12,351 nucleotides of DNA from Holophagaceae bacterium UBA1801 (lineage in GTDB: Bacteria; Acidobacteriota; Holophagae; Holophagales; Holophagaceae). Location of the stretch: positions 1-12,351 of the forward strand of contig DCFP01000062.1 in assembly GCA_002319925.1 (NCBI GenBank). The letters run 5' to 3'. A program made the translations under genes and the position numbers. Below the pieces are notes generated by a model. The model searched no databases, was not told where the DNA came from, and saw only the letters and a program-made list of their open reading frames with translations. Below, piece after piece: positions 4,999 to 11,169 of this stretch (position 1 is the first letter of the stretch; every line of letters starts with the position of its first letter).

Positions 4999-6315
4999 AT
5001 GAGTCGCGCCAAGAGCAGCGGAGACCTCGGCACGCGCACCGAGCGCGCCATCCTCGCGCCCCGAAAAGAGCCCTATTGGCTGGTGCTGGAGAAGGGGCGG
5101 GCCCTGGGTTACGCGAAAGGCCTCAATGGAGGCACCTGGATTGCCAGGTACTACAATCCGGCGGCGCACCCGGTCAGGGCCAAGAAGGCTCTCGGAGCCG
5201 CCGACGATGTATCCGATGCGGACGGGAAGATGGTCCTCTCTTGCGCGCAGGCTCAAGAAGTTGCCCGGGAATGGTTCAAGGTCGCCTTTCACCAGGGAAC
5301 CGGGGAGCGCGTCCACACTGGGGTCTACACCGTGGCCCATGCGATCTATGCCTACATCGAAAACCGGAAGCAGGAAGGCATCGCGACCGCGGGCAGGTTG
5401 CGGCAGGACTTCGACGCCCACGTGGTTCCCGTTCTTGGGAATGACAATGTGGAGCACCTCACCCAGAAGCGGATCGAGTCATGGATGCGCACAGTGGCCG
5501 CGTCCGGAGTCCGCCGGCGGGGGAAGGAAGGGAAGGCTCCTGAAAGTAAGGAGGAGATCCGATCCCGCAAGGCCACGACCAACCGGATCTGGACCAACCT
5601 GCGGGCAGCTCTCAACCTGGCCCACGACGAGAAGCACGTCCAGACAGATGCAGGGTGGCGGGATGTCCGGCCATTCCGAAGCACCCAGGTGGCGAGGATC
5701 CACTTCCTTTCGGTGGTGGAGCAGATCCGCATGGTGAACGCCTGCCCATCGGAGGACTTCCGGCGCCTGGTGCAGGGTGGGCTTTTCACCGGCGCACGGG
5801 AGGGAGAACTTCAGCGCCTGGTGGCGAAGGATTTCGCCCCCGCGACAGGATCCGTGTTCTTCGAGTTCACCAAAGCAGGGAAGCCGCGCCACGTGACCCT
5901 TACAGAAGAGGGGCAGGCGTTCTTCCAGGAGCTCGTGGCCGGGCTGGAGCCGGACGCGCAGCTCTTCCCTCGCACGGCATACGACCGGAAGGACAAGCGC
6001 AATTCCGGCCAGTGGACGCGCCCGGAGATGACCCGGACCATGCGGGCCTTATGCGAGGCCGCCAAGGTCCCAGTGATGACCTTCCATGAGCTGCGGCACA
6101 CCTACGCCTCGACCCTGCTCAACGCTGGGGTGCCTCTCGTGTTCGTGGCGCAGCAGTTGGGCCATGCGAACACCCGCCAGGTGGAGAAGCACTACGGCCA
6201 CCTGTGCAAGACGGCAAAGGCCGAATCCGTGCGGAAGCTGACGCCCTCCCTGGGGATCCACACGCCCCACAACCTCGCAGCACTTGGCATCAAAAAGGCC
6301 CCCGAAGGGGCCTAG
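4999..6315 (+). CDS. int: Tyrosine recombinase (phage-type integrase)
   Basis: A 438-aa site-specific recombinase that integrates and excises the element. The catalytic set is complete: R267 in TGAREGELQRL, a lysine at 292 or 295 in FTKAGKPRH, H363 and R366 in FHELRHTYAS, H389 in QQLGHANTRQVEKHYGHL, and nucleophile Y399 in the same stretch. Residues about 100-210 match a core-binding helical domain, and the N-terminal 80 residues are a likely arm-binding domain. The ATG at 4999 is chosen because GGAGGGAG lies just upstream. A TTG at 4930 in the same frame has no ribosome site and would place the repeats inside the gene. It reads inward and converges on the excisionase-like gene; the two stop codons share CTAG at 6312-6315. 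Confidence 0.95.
   Translation: MSRAKSSGDLGTRTERAILAPRKEPYWLVLEKGRALGYAKGLNGGTWIARYYNPAAHPVRAKKALGAADDVSDADGKMVLSCAQAQEVAREWFKVAFHQGTGERVHTGVYTVAHAIYAYIENRKQEGIATAGRLRQDFDAHVVPVLGNDNVEHLTQKRIESWMRTVAASGVRRRGKEGKAPESKEEIRSRKATTNRIWTNLRAALNLAHDEKHVQTDAGWRDVRPFRSTQVARIHFLSVVEQIRMVNACPSEDFRRLVQGGLFTGAREGELQRLVAKDFAPATGSVFFEFTKAGKPRHVTLTEEGQAFFQELVAGLEPDAQLFPRTAYDRKDKRNSGQWTRPEMTRTMRALCEAAKVPVMTFHELRHTYASTLLNAGVPLVFVAQQLGHANTRQVEKHYGHLCKTAKAESVRKLTPSLGIHTPHNLAALGIKKAPEGA
6292..6313 (-). terminator. Rho-independent terminator of the leftward operon, inside the integrase 3' end
   Basis: On the minus strand, AGGCCCC-TTCG-GGGGCCT forms a 7-bp stem with a UUCG tetraloop (6313 down to 6296), followed by a T-tract (6296-6292). 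The stem begins within the TAG stop of the excisionase-like gene and uses the last integrase codons. It should stop operon transcripts from running antisense through the integrase gene. Confidence 0.85.
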
Positions 6316-6527
6316 GCGGCGGAGGCAGCGAGATATCGTTTCAGCTCCTCCACAGGCACGACGGTGCGGCCCTCGCTGACCTGGACAGCCTTGATCTTTC
6401 CTTCGCGGATCAGCTGGTACATGAGGCTCTTGCTGATGCCGATAGATTCGGCTGCGTCCGCCACACGCAGGGCATAGACGGGGATCTCTCGCGGGGGCGG
6501 CAGCGGGTTGTCAGGATTGCGCTTCAC
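6312..6527 (-). CDS. Excisionase-like helix-turn-helix protein
   Basis: A 71-aa protein with a MerR/excisionase-type winged HTH: YALRVADAAESIGISKSLMY (18-37), then QLIREGKIKAVQV and RTVVPVEELKRYLA. Small proteins of this type bend DNA at attachment sites and direct the integrase to excision, or act as AlpA-like regulators. The start is GTG at 6527, preceded by AAAGGAG about 7 nt upstream, and it overlaps the previous stop as GTGA. It is the last gene of the leftward operon, next to the integrase but on the opposite strand. Fold assignment is good; the excisionase role rests on position. Confidence 0.82.
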   Translation of the reverse strand: MKRNPDNPLPPPREIPVYALRVADAAESIGISKSLMYQLIREGKIKAVQVSEGRTVVPVEELKRYLAASAA

Positions 6528-6793
6528 GCGATTCTCCTTTCTGCCTGTTCGTAATGCTCCTCGTAGGCCCTCCGGAACTCGATGGCTTGCTCCCGGACCT
6601 CCCGGGTGCGGCGCCTGGTGGGCGCGCTGCCGACGTAGAAGTGCTTGATCCGGGCACTGCGGCCATCGTGCCAGAGGACCTGAAACTCCAGGTAGGACGA
6701 GCGGCCGCCGGTCGGGTAGGTGCGCCAGGTGCTGGAGACACCGGCGGGGAGGCGGGTGGTCTTGTTGGACTGGGGACGGGTGCGGAGGGGCAT
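6524..6793 (-). CDS. Basic 89-aa phage protein, possibly DNA-binding
   Basis: An 89-aa, very Arg-rich protein. The middle part, with WRTYPTG, SYLEFQVLWHDG and ARIKHFYVG (about 23-55), looks like a small three-stranded sheet. It is followed by a helix with EFRRAYEEHYEQAERR (72-87). This resembles the sheet-plus-helix layout of AP2 or integrase arm-type DNA-binding domains, though I cannot confirm the family. The ATG at 6793 is chosen over ATG 6802 because it forms a TGATG overlap with the upstream gene and has AAAGGA at a usable distance. A role alongside the excisionase is possible. Confidence 0.7.
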   Translation of the reverse strand: MPLRTRPQSNKTTRLPAGVSSTWRTYPTGGRSSYLEFQVLWHDGRSARIKHFYVGSAPTRRRTREVREQAIEFRRAYEEHYEQAERRIA

Positions 6794-6957
6794 CAGGACC
6801 ATCCTTTGAATGTAAATACGTTCTTGCTGGTGGCGTTGGAGACGGAGATCGTGGCCGCGCCCATGGAGAGCACCCACGCGGCCAGACCGAGGAGGAACCA
6901 AGCGCCGTCTCCGATGAAGGCGATGATGCTGACGATGATGCTGACGATGCGGTTCAC
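6793..6957 (-). CDS. Small two-helix membrane protein (54 aa)
   Basis: A short gene that starts with GTG at 6957 and begins MNRIVSIIVSIIAFIGDG. It has two hydrophobic segments (about residues 4-15 and 19-38) and the tail KNVFTFKGWS. Support is strong for so small a gene: GGAGGT lies 5-6 nt before the GTG, the start overlaps the previous stop as GTGA, and its stop overlaps the next start as TGATG. The function is unknown. Holin-like, superinfection-exclusion or transmembrane regulator roles are all possible, but the position near the excisionase does not favour lysis. Confidence 0.78.
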   Translation of the reverse strand: MNRIVSIIVSIIAFIGDGAWFLLGLAAWVLSMGAATISVSNATSKNVFTFKGWS

Positions 6958-7367
6958 TTGGACCTCCGGAAGGGCACGATCGTGGCCTGCATGGTGGACC
7001 GGACCCGACTGGCTATCTCCCCAATGTCCTCACCGTCCTCTAGGGTTTCCTGGCGCAGATCCTCGTCGGTGATAGCCATCAGATCCTCACAAGCGAGGCC
7101 CCGCAAGCGCGCCATGGTTGCCACAGGATCGTCGCGTTGCAGGTCTTCGACGCGGTAACTGTTCTGGACGCCGTTATTCCAATGCACGAAGTAGGGTCGC
7201 GGCGCAGCTCCGGGCTTCTCCTCGCCACGGTAGACCGCGAGTATGACGGTCCCAGGTGTCCCGCCACCCTGGCTCTCGGGCACGAAGTGCGGCCAAGCGC
7301 CGCCATAGAGTGCGACGGCCGCGCGGGTGAGATGCACGCGATCGCCGGGTTTGAATTTGAGGATCAC
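6954..7367 (-). CDS. Putative small beta-barrel phage protein, unknown function
   Basis: A 137-aa protein. Its first 78 residues look like an SH3-like barrel: FKPGDRVHLT (5-14), GTPGTVILAVYRGEE (36-50), PYFVHWNNG (58-66) and YRVEDLQ (71-77). An acidic helical region with DEDLRQETLEDGEDIGE follows, then a basic end. The start is GTG at 7367 with GGAGG about 4 nt upstream; no ATG is available. The downstream membrane-protein gene overlaps its stop as GTGA. It shares an order of strand motifs with the 7509-7817 protein, which hints at distant relationship. I do not recognise a named family. Confidence 0.75.
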   Translation of the reverse strand: MILKFKPGDRVHLTRAAVALYGGAWPHFVPESQGGGTPGTVILAVYRGEEKPGAAPRPYFVHWNNGVQNSYRVEDLQRDDPVATMARLRGLACEDLMAITDEDLRQETLEDGEDIGEIASRVRSTMQATIVPFRRSK

Positions 7368-7386
7368 ATGGCCTCCAGGGTGAAGA

Positions 7387-7413
7387 TGGACAATCGTTTT
7401 GTGAGGCTATACT
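7387..7413 (+). promoter_or_regulatory. Candidate promoter for the tRNA-like RNA
   Basis: TGGACA (7387-7392, five of six to TTGACA) and TATACT (7408-7413, five of six to TATAAT) are separated by 15 nt, slightly shorter than ideal. The expected start of transcription, 7-8 nt after the -10 box, falls at 7420-7421, the first base of the tRNA-like sequence. This coincidence supports a real RNA gene. It lies on the strand opposite to all neighbouring genes. Confidence 0.5.
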
Positions 7414-7420
7414 TGATTCA

Positions 7421-7490
7421 GGTGGGGCTGGCGTGACAGGTAGCGTCAGGACTTCGCAGGAAGCCAGCGGGTTCGATCCCCGCACCCACC
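7421..7490 (+). tRNA. Degenerate tRNA-like sequence, isotype unclear
   Basis: A 70-nt sequence that folds much like a tRNA. The acceptor GGTGGGG/ACCCACC pairs at six of seven positions. The D arm is GGCG/CGTC with a loop containing GGTAG. The T arm GCGGG-TTCGATC-CCCGC (7467-7483) is perfect. The anticodon arm (7449-7465) is poor: a 5-bp stem has two mismatches and would present GCA, while the best pairing, CTTC-GCAG-GAAG, leaves no 7-nt loop. The variable region is one base instead of about five, and CCT rather than CCA follows. It is clearly tRNA-derived. It may be a decayed phage tRNA, an unusual tRNA, or a tRNA mimic. Confidence 0.5.
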
Positions 7491-7508
7491 CCTGCTCTTG
7501 GACAAGAT

Positions 7509-7817
7509 CTATTCGACGGGATGAAGATCGGTCAGCTTCACGAGGATTGGTTTCCGGCGCAGGTCGAAGGCAACGAGAGCCGCCGGAAAGTTATCTGTGC
7601 TGGTGAAGTATTCCACCTCGTATTCGGGTGCCTCGGGGTCACCATCGGAGGTCATCACTCCATCGTAGAGGCAACGAAGCCCGACGACGATGCCCTCTCT
7701 CGGCTTCTCTCCATGGAGAACACAGGGTTCCCACCAACGACGATATCCTTCCCTCTTTCGTTCGATATGCTGGGTAAATCGGACCCGTTTGCCGAGACAA
7801 ATTTCATAGGCCTGCAT
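7509..7817 (-). CDS. Putative small beta-rich phage protein, unknown function
   Basis: A 102-aa protein with alternating strands: LGKRVRFTQ (8-16), WWEPC (28-32), KPREGIVVGLRCLYDG (38-53), YEVEYFTST (66-74), AALVAFDLRRKPILVKLTDL (79-98). The last part reads like a conserved phage protein end but I cannot name a family. The start at ATG 7817 has AAAGGA 6 nt upstream. The tRNA-like element separates it from the next gene of the operon. The layout of strands is similar to residues 1-78 of the 6954-7367 protein. Confidence 0.72.
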   Translation of the reverse strand: MQAYEICLGKRVRFTQHIERKREGYRRWWEPCVLHGEKPREGIVVGLRCLYDGVMTSDGDPEAPEYEVEYFTSTDNFPAALVAFDLRRKPILVKLTDLHPVE

Positions 7818-7841
7818 GGTGGTCCTTTCTGGACAGGACGT

Positions 7842-8030
7842 TCAAAGCGGGTAAATAATCGTTGAAACCGGCAACGTGCAGGTATCGATAGAAGGCACAT
7901 CAGCACTGGGTTTTGAGGGTTCGTTCCCGGAGTTTCGCTGACCCTTGCCGATTGAATTTCCGCGCATGCACTCCGGGAAGACCAGCCAGCACGTCAGATT
8001 GTCGTCGCAGGCTTCGCAGATGTCGTTCAT
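7842..8030 (-). CDS. Small Cys-rich protein (62 aa), unknown function
   Basis: A 62-aa protein with an N-terminal cysteine cluster: C5, C8, C14 and C21 in CEACDDNLTCWLVFPEC. This could bind a zinc ion. The rest is polar and low in predicted structure. Its ATG at 8030 overlaps the upstream stop as ATGA, which supports it being a real gene; GAGGCGGTGG precedes it. A 24-nt gap leads to the next gene. Function unknown. Confidence 0.6.
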   Translation of the reverse strand: MNDICEACDDNLTCWLVFPECMRGNSIGKGQRNSGNEPSKPSADVPSIDTCTLPVSTIIYPL

Positions 8031-9043
8031 GCCACCGCCTCGCTCAGCACATCCTCAACGTGCTGACCCACGATCGCCATGAGCTCGGCCACCGCGGCCA
8101 GGCCGGAGGGCTGCAGCTTCTCGGCTACGGAGGGATTCGTCCAGGGCGCCAGGAGCACCGCCAGTCCTTGGACGGCGCGACCAGTGGCGCGCAACTCGTT
8201 AATCAGGCCCTGGACGACATCGGCCTGCAGGCTGGGTGCTGCCACGGGCGCCTCCGCAACTGGCGAGACAGGGGGAGCTGGGCGATGGGATGCCTTGTAA
8301 TCAGCCTGGGCTTCGGCGCAGACGCCACAGCGCGTCTCCCCGGGGATTGCGATTCGCTTGAAGCAGTTGCCGCACATGCCCTCCGCCTTGGCCGCTTCGC
8401 GCTTGCCCTTCATCCGGGCCTTATCATCCTTCTTGGCAGGTGCGGGCTTTGATTTGGACACCGGCTTCGGGGCGGGCGCAACGACCTTAGTCCAGGGGTT
8501 GTGAGGGAGGGCTGGTAGGGCAGGGATATCTGCCAGCGGGATGCTGTGCTTCTTCGCCAAGGTTCGGACCTGGAACCGAGCCTGGTGGATCTGGTTCTGA
8601 AACCGCTTAAACCGGGCTTTGCTCGGAGCCCTCAATGCCTCGGCCGTCGCCTGCTCGATGTGGGCGATTTGTTTCTGAATCTGCTCCATAGGGGAGGTGG
8701 CGGGCGCCACGGCCTTGGGAGCCTTTTCCGGCGTGGGATCGATGGCGGGAAGCGCAGGGGGGGCGGCAGGGATAGGCTCCTCCTCATCCAGAGGCACCAG
8801 GGCCACAAAGGAATCCTCAACGCCCTGCACGGTGTCCGTGAAACAGACGGGGGCGGCAGCCGCGGGAGACTCGGCGGACTTCTGGTGCATCAGGATCCAG
8901 GTCTCCAGCTCAAGGACGCGCCCCTGGTGATCCTTGCACCACCTGATGTGCTCGACTACCTGTTCTTCGTCGGGCTTGCCGTCGAGCAATTGCTCCAGCT
9001 CCTGGGTGGCCTCTGCGATATTCATTTCATAGATTGGCTTCAT
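8027..9043 (-). CDS. Large Ala/Pro-rich phage protein with a zinc-ribbon motif
   Basis: A 338-aa modular protein. An acidic helical head (1-55) is followed by a Pro/Ala linker (57-118), a helical basic segment (119-170), a Lys/Pro-rich linker (188-220), a four-cysteine knuckle MCGNCFKR...TRCGVC (C224, C227, C239, C242) and a helical tail (272-338). The cysteine spacing is typical of zinc ribbons that bind nucleic acid or proteins. The ATG at 9043 is chosen because it overlaps the preceding stop as ATGA; the frame stays open far upstream, but that part belongs to other genes. I know no family for the whole protein. A scaffold or nucleic-acid-associated role would fit. Confidence 0.75.
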   Translation of the reverse strand: MKPIYEMNIAEATQELEQLLDGKPDEEQVVEHIRWCKDHQGRVLELETWILMHQKSAESPAAAAPVCFTDTVQGVEDSFVALVPLDEEEPIPAAPPALPAIDPTPEKAPKAVAPATSPMEQIQKQIAHIEQATAEALRAPSKARFKRFQNQIHQARFQVRTLAKKHSIPLADIPALPALPHNPWTKVVAPAPKPVSKSKPAPAKKDDKARMKGKREAAKAEGMCGNCFKRIAIPGETRCGVCAEAQADYKASHRPAPPVSPVAEAPVAAPSLQADVVQGLINELRATGRAVQGLAVLLAPWTNPSVAEKLQPSGLAAVAELMAIVGQHVEDVLSEAVA

Positions 9044-9195
9044 GCCGCAACCATCCTTTTTTCGAAGAGCTGATCGATGAAGGCGACGGTGGCGGGCCAG
9101 CGGGCCTCCACGTCGGCGTGGATCTCGGCGCGCTTCTTCTCGTCGAGCTTCCGGAGAGTCATGCGCTGGATGGCAAGCTCGCGCTCGGTCAGCAT
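9040..9195 (-). CDS. Small helical phage protein (51 aa)
   Basis: A 51-aa gene beginning MLTERELAIQRMTLRKLDEK and ending EKRMVAA. It is rich in charged helix formers, with RWPATVAFIDQLF near the end. GGGAGGAG lies 6 nt before the ATG at 9195. Both ends overlap neighbours as ATGA, at 9194-9197 and 9040-9043. This context makes it a convincing gene despite its length. Function unknown. Confidence 0.75.
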   Translation of the reverse strand: MLTERELAIQRMTLRKLDEKKRAEIHADVEARWPATVAFIDQLFEKRMVAA

Positions 9196-9599
9196 CACAA
9201 CTCCTCCCGTGGGTGCCCTGCCGCGGCGAGGGCACGGTCGAGGATGAGGGTGAAGGCCTCCTTGCAGGCGGCGAGAGTGGCGCAGCGGATGAAGGCGGCA
9301 TCGTTCGTGGGGACACGGTCCTTACTGCGATCGGGAACGCTGAGGTGCTGCCAGTCCGGCGTGTAGTGGCCTTCGATGTCCAGGTCCCGGATCTCCAGCC
9401 AGACGCCCTCGGCCTTGATGAAGGGCGGCACACGCTTGTGCCCGGCCTCGAACTGCTCGCACCATCCCTTGTCGAAGTGGCCGCCAGGGTGGCCGGAGAT
9501 CTCGGTGGCGCGCTTCTTGGTGGTGGCCGCGATGTAGACACGCCGGGAGTGGTGGAAGTAGGTCTCACTCTTGAAGTAGACGATCAGGGGGCGGGCCAT
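9195..9599 (-). CDS. Phage protein of unknown function (134 aa)
   Basis: Begins MARPLIVYFKSETYFHHSRR and carries an alternating charged and aromatic pattern (HFDKGWCEQFEAGH at 41-54; WLEIRDLDIEGHYTPDWQ at 67-84), followed by a C-terminal helix (101-127). The ATG at 9599 is chosen because AGGAGG lies about 8 nt upstream and it forms TGATG with the upstream stop; an earlier in-frame ATG at 9635 would overlap that gene by 37 bases. It is soluble with no recognised domain or catalytic motif. Confidence 0.72.
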   Translation of the reverse strand: MARPLIVYFKSETYFHHSRRVYIAATTKKRATEISGHPGGHFDKGWCEQFEAGHKRVPPFIKAEGVWLEIRDLDIEGHYTPDWQHLSVPDRSKDRVPTNDAAFIRCATLAACKEAFTLILDRALAAAGHPREEL

Positions 9600-9796
9600 C
9601 AGCGCTTCCTCCTGAATCGGTCGGCATTGGGGCATTTCGCCCAGTGGGGTTCGAGAGTTCCTTCCTCGAGAGGCATGTGCTTACCGGCAGGGGTCAGGTA
9701 CCAGGCGAGTTCACACCCACAATCCCGGCAATGGCCCGTGTTTTCGAAGGTGTAGCCCGCGGCCTCGAGTTCGAGTTCGGTTTTCGGGAAGGGCAT
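9599..9796 (-). CDS. Small zinc-finger-like phage protein (65 aa)
   Basis: A 65-aa protein with C23, C26 and C28 in HCRDCGCELAWYLTPAGKH, then H51 and C55 in EPHWAKCPNADRFRRKR. The CxxC plus HxxxC layout and the ending resemble short zinc-binding proteins common in phage early regions. The ATG at 9796 follows GGAGGTGAGCTG and overlaps the previous stop as TGATG. The partner and role are unknown. Confidence 0.72.
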   Translation of the reverse strand: MPFPKTELELEAAGYTFENTGHCRDCGCELAWYLTPAGKHMPLEEGTLEPHWAKCPNADRFRRKR

Positions 9797-10041
9797 CAGC
9801 TCACCTCCTGCAGTTGCTGCAGCTCGGCCGCCAGGGTCTTCAGCGTGGCCAGGTCGGCAGTCTTCAGGCCTGCCATGATCTGGCCCACCACCTTGGCGCG
9901 AGCTTTCTTCGCTCGATAAGCCTCTCGGCGTTTCGCGGTGGCCAGCTCCAGCTTCAGGCGGATGCTGCAGGGCCAGCGCATGAGAAGGCGTTCCAAGTGG
10001 GCGACGGTGGCGTGTTCGGGGATGTGCACGGCGGCCGTCAT
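9796..10041 (-). CDS. Small basic helical phage protein (81 aa)
   Basis: An 81-aa helical protein with a strongly basic middle (AKRREAYRAKKARAK, 36-50) and a leucine-rich tail (DLATLKTLAAELQQLQEV). This layout fits a small nucleic-acid-binding or adaptor protein. The start at ATG 10041 has GGAGGTGTCGGC upstream, overlaps the preceding stop as ATGA, and its own stop overlaps the next start as TGATG. No family recognised. Confidence 0.68.
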   Translation of the reverse strand: MTAAVHIPEHATVAHLERLLMRWPCSIRLKLELATAKRREAYRAKKARAKVVGQIMAGLKTADLATLKTLAAELQQLQEVS

Positions 10042-10406
10042 GCCGACACCTCCAGCGCCAGCTCCAGATCCCGGATATGCGTGGACATCATGCTAATCGT
10101 CTTGCCCAGCTCCTCAACCTGGTCCTGCAGTTGGGCTCGGCCTAGATCCACTCCGTCCTGGAAGCGCTGCTTCAGGGTGATCTCCAGGGCGTCGATGCCC
10201 TGCCGTGATCCCCGGATGATGTGGGCCTTGTTGGGGTCTACCGGGTCCGCGATGGGATAGAGGGCGCAGGTGCCGGTCTTGTGGACACTATGTTCCTGCT
10301 CCAGGAAGGCGAGCATTCCCCGGGCAGCGGCAAGGTGGCGGGCGAGCTCGGCGTTCTCGGCTTCCAACTGCTGAATGGTCTGAACTGCGTGTTCCGTTTC
10401 ACTCAT
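10038..10406 (-). CDS. Coiled-coil phage protein (122 aa)
   Basis: The protein starts MSETEHAVQTIQQLEAENAE with a coiled coil (about 5-40). A short loop region with TGTCALYPIADPVDPNKAH (45-62) follows, then a second helical region (70-120). The ATG at 10406 has GAGG 6 nt upstream; the frame is open further but crosses the noncoding gap. It follows a 55-nt gap that holds a strong hairpin (10424-10451). Function unknown. Confidence 0.72.
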   Translation of the reverse strand: MSETEHAVQTIQQLEAENAELARHLAAARGMLAFLEQEHSVHKTGTCALYPIADPVDPNKAHIIRGSRQGIDALEITLKQRFQDGVDLGRAQLQDQVEELGKTISMMSTHIRDLELALEVSA

Positions 10407-10423
10407 GGGAAACCTCAAGGGAG

Positions 10424-10451
10424 GCGAGCCACCACCAGGGCGGCGGCTCGC
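10424..10451 (-). promoter_or_regulatory. Strong intercistronic hairpin in the leftward operon
   Basis: On the transcribed (minus) strand GCGAGCCGCC and GGTGGCTCGC pair over 10 bp with one G-U pair around GCCCTGGT. It occupies most of the only sizeable gap (10407-10461) in the upper operon and ends 9 bp before the GAGG ribosome site of the next gene. No T-run follows, so it is more likely an RNA-processing, stability or translation-control element than a terminator. Confidence 0.5.
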
Positions 10452-10461
10452 GGAGGTTATT

Positions 10462-11169
10462 TCAACGGATGGAGACAGATGCCTCGGGATAGAACTCACA
10501 TCCCGGGAGCTTCGCATTCTCCTTCATGGCCTTGGCGAAGGCGTCCAGGGCCTTCTCGTTGATGACCCAATATTCCTTGGGGACGAGGTTGGGATCGGTC
10601 ACCCGGCACTTCCAGATCTGTTTCACGGCCGCTCCCTTGGGCTTCTCAGGGGCGATCGTCGCCGGAGTGGCGATATAGGAGGTGCTGGTCTGGACTTGTG
10701 CAGCCTGATTTTCGAGGGCCTCGGCAGCGGCCACGTCGCCGGAGGCGGCAGCGGCGTCAGCCTGGGCCAGGAGATCGTCGGACTTCTTCTGCTCGGCAGC
10801 GAGGCGATCGCGTTCAACCTGGTCGGCCTTCCGCTTGTTCTCGGCCTCGATGGCGGCAATGCGACGTTGTTCGGCATCCCAGGCGGAGATGGCACCCTTA
10901 AGCGCCTTCTCGGCTTTGTCCAGGGCATCAGTGGCGGGACGGTAGCGGTCCATGATCTCTTCGATCTCTTTCCGCTTCGGGTCCGTCTGGCTCTTCCGGT
11001 GTTCCTCGAGCTTCTTGGCGAGGGCTTTGATGTCGCGAGTCTGGTCAACTGCGCCCTGGGCGTCTTCAGGAGTGATGATCTTCACGGCCTCAATGCGGGT
11101 CGGGAAGGCCAGGGCCTGCTCGATTAGGACAAGGCTTTCCTCGGGAATGGTGATGAGTCCGGTTTCCAT
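10462..11169 (-). CDS. Coiled-coil phage early protein (recombination-cassette neighbour)
   Basis: A 235-aa protein. The first 40 residues form a compact head. A long charged coiled coil runs to about residue 165 (KALAKKLEEHRKSQTDPKRK, then an Ala/Glu-rich part). The C-terminal domain has WKCRVTDPNLVPKEYWVINE (about 186-205) and LPGCEFYPEASVSIR at the end. This C-terminal pattern resembles a conserved phage early protein usually encoded beside single-strand annealing recombination genes; its biochemical role is not known to me. The ATG at 11169 overlaps the previous stop as TGATG. It is followed by the 55-nt hairpin-bearing gap. Confidence 0.75.
   Translation of the reverse strand: METGLITIPEESLVLIEQALAFPTRIEAVKIITPEDAQGAVDQTRDIKALAKKLEEHRKSQTDPKRKEIEEIMDRYRPATDALDKAEKALKGAISAWDAEQRRIAAIEAENKRKADQVERDRLAAEQKKSDDLLAQADAAAASGDVAAAEALENQAAQVQTSTSYIATPATIAPEKPKGAAVKQIWKCRVTDPNLVPKEYWVINEKALDAFAKAMKENAKLPGCEFYPEASVSIR

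Noticed and set aside
7174..7485. A 103-aa minus-strand open frame beginning MRGSNPLAS
   Set aside because: Its N-terminus is the antisense translation of the tRNA-like T arm, a common artefact, and the rest overlaps the 137-aa gene in another frame.
9044..9568. N-terminal extension of the 338-aa protein to give a 513-aa frame
   Set aside because: The extension is a Ser/Thr/Arg/Pro-rich shadow of the 134-aa and 51-aa genes, which have good ribosome sites and coupled starts.
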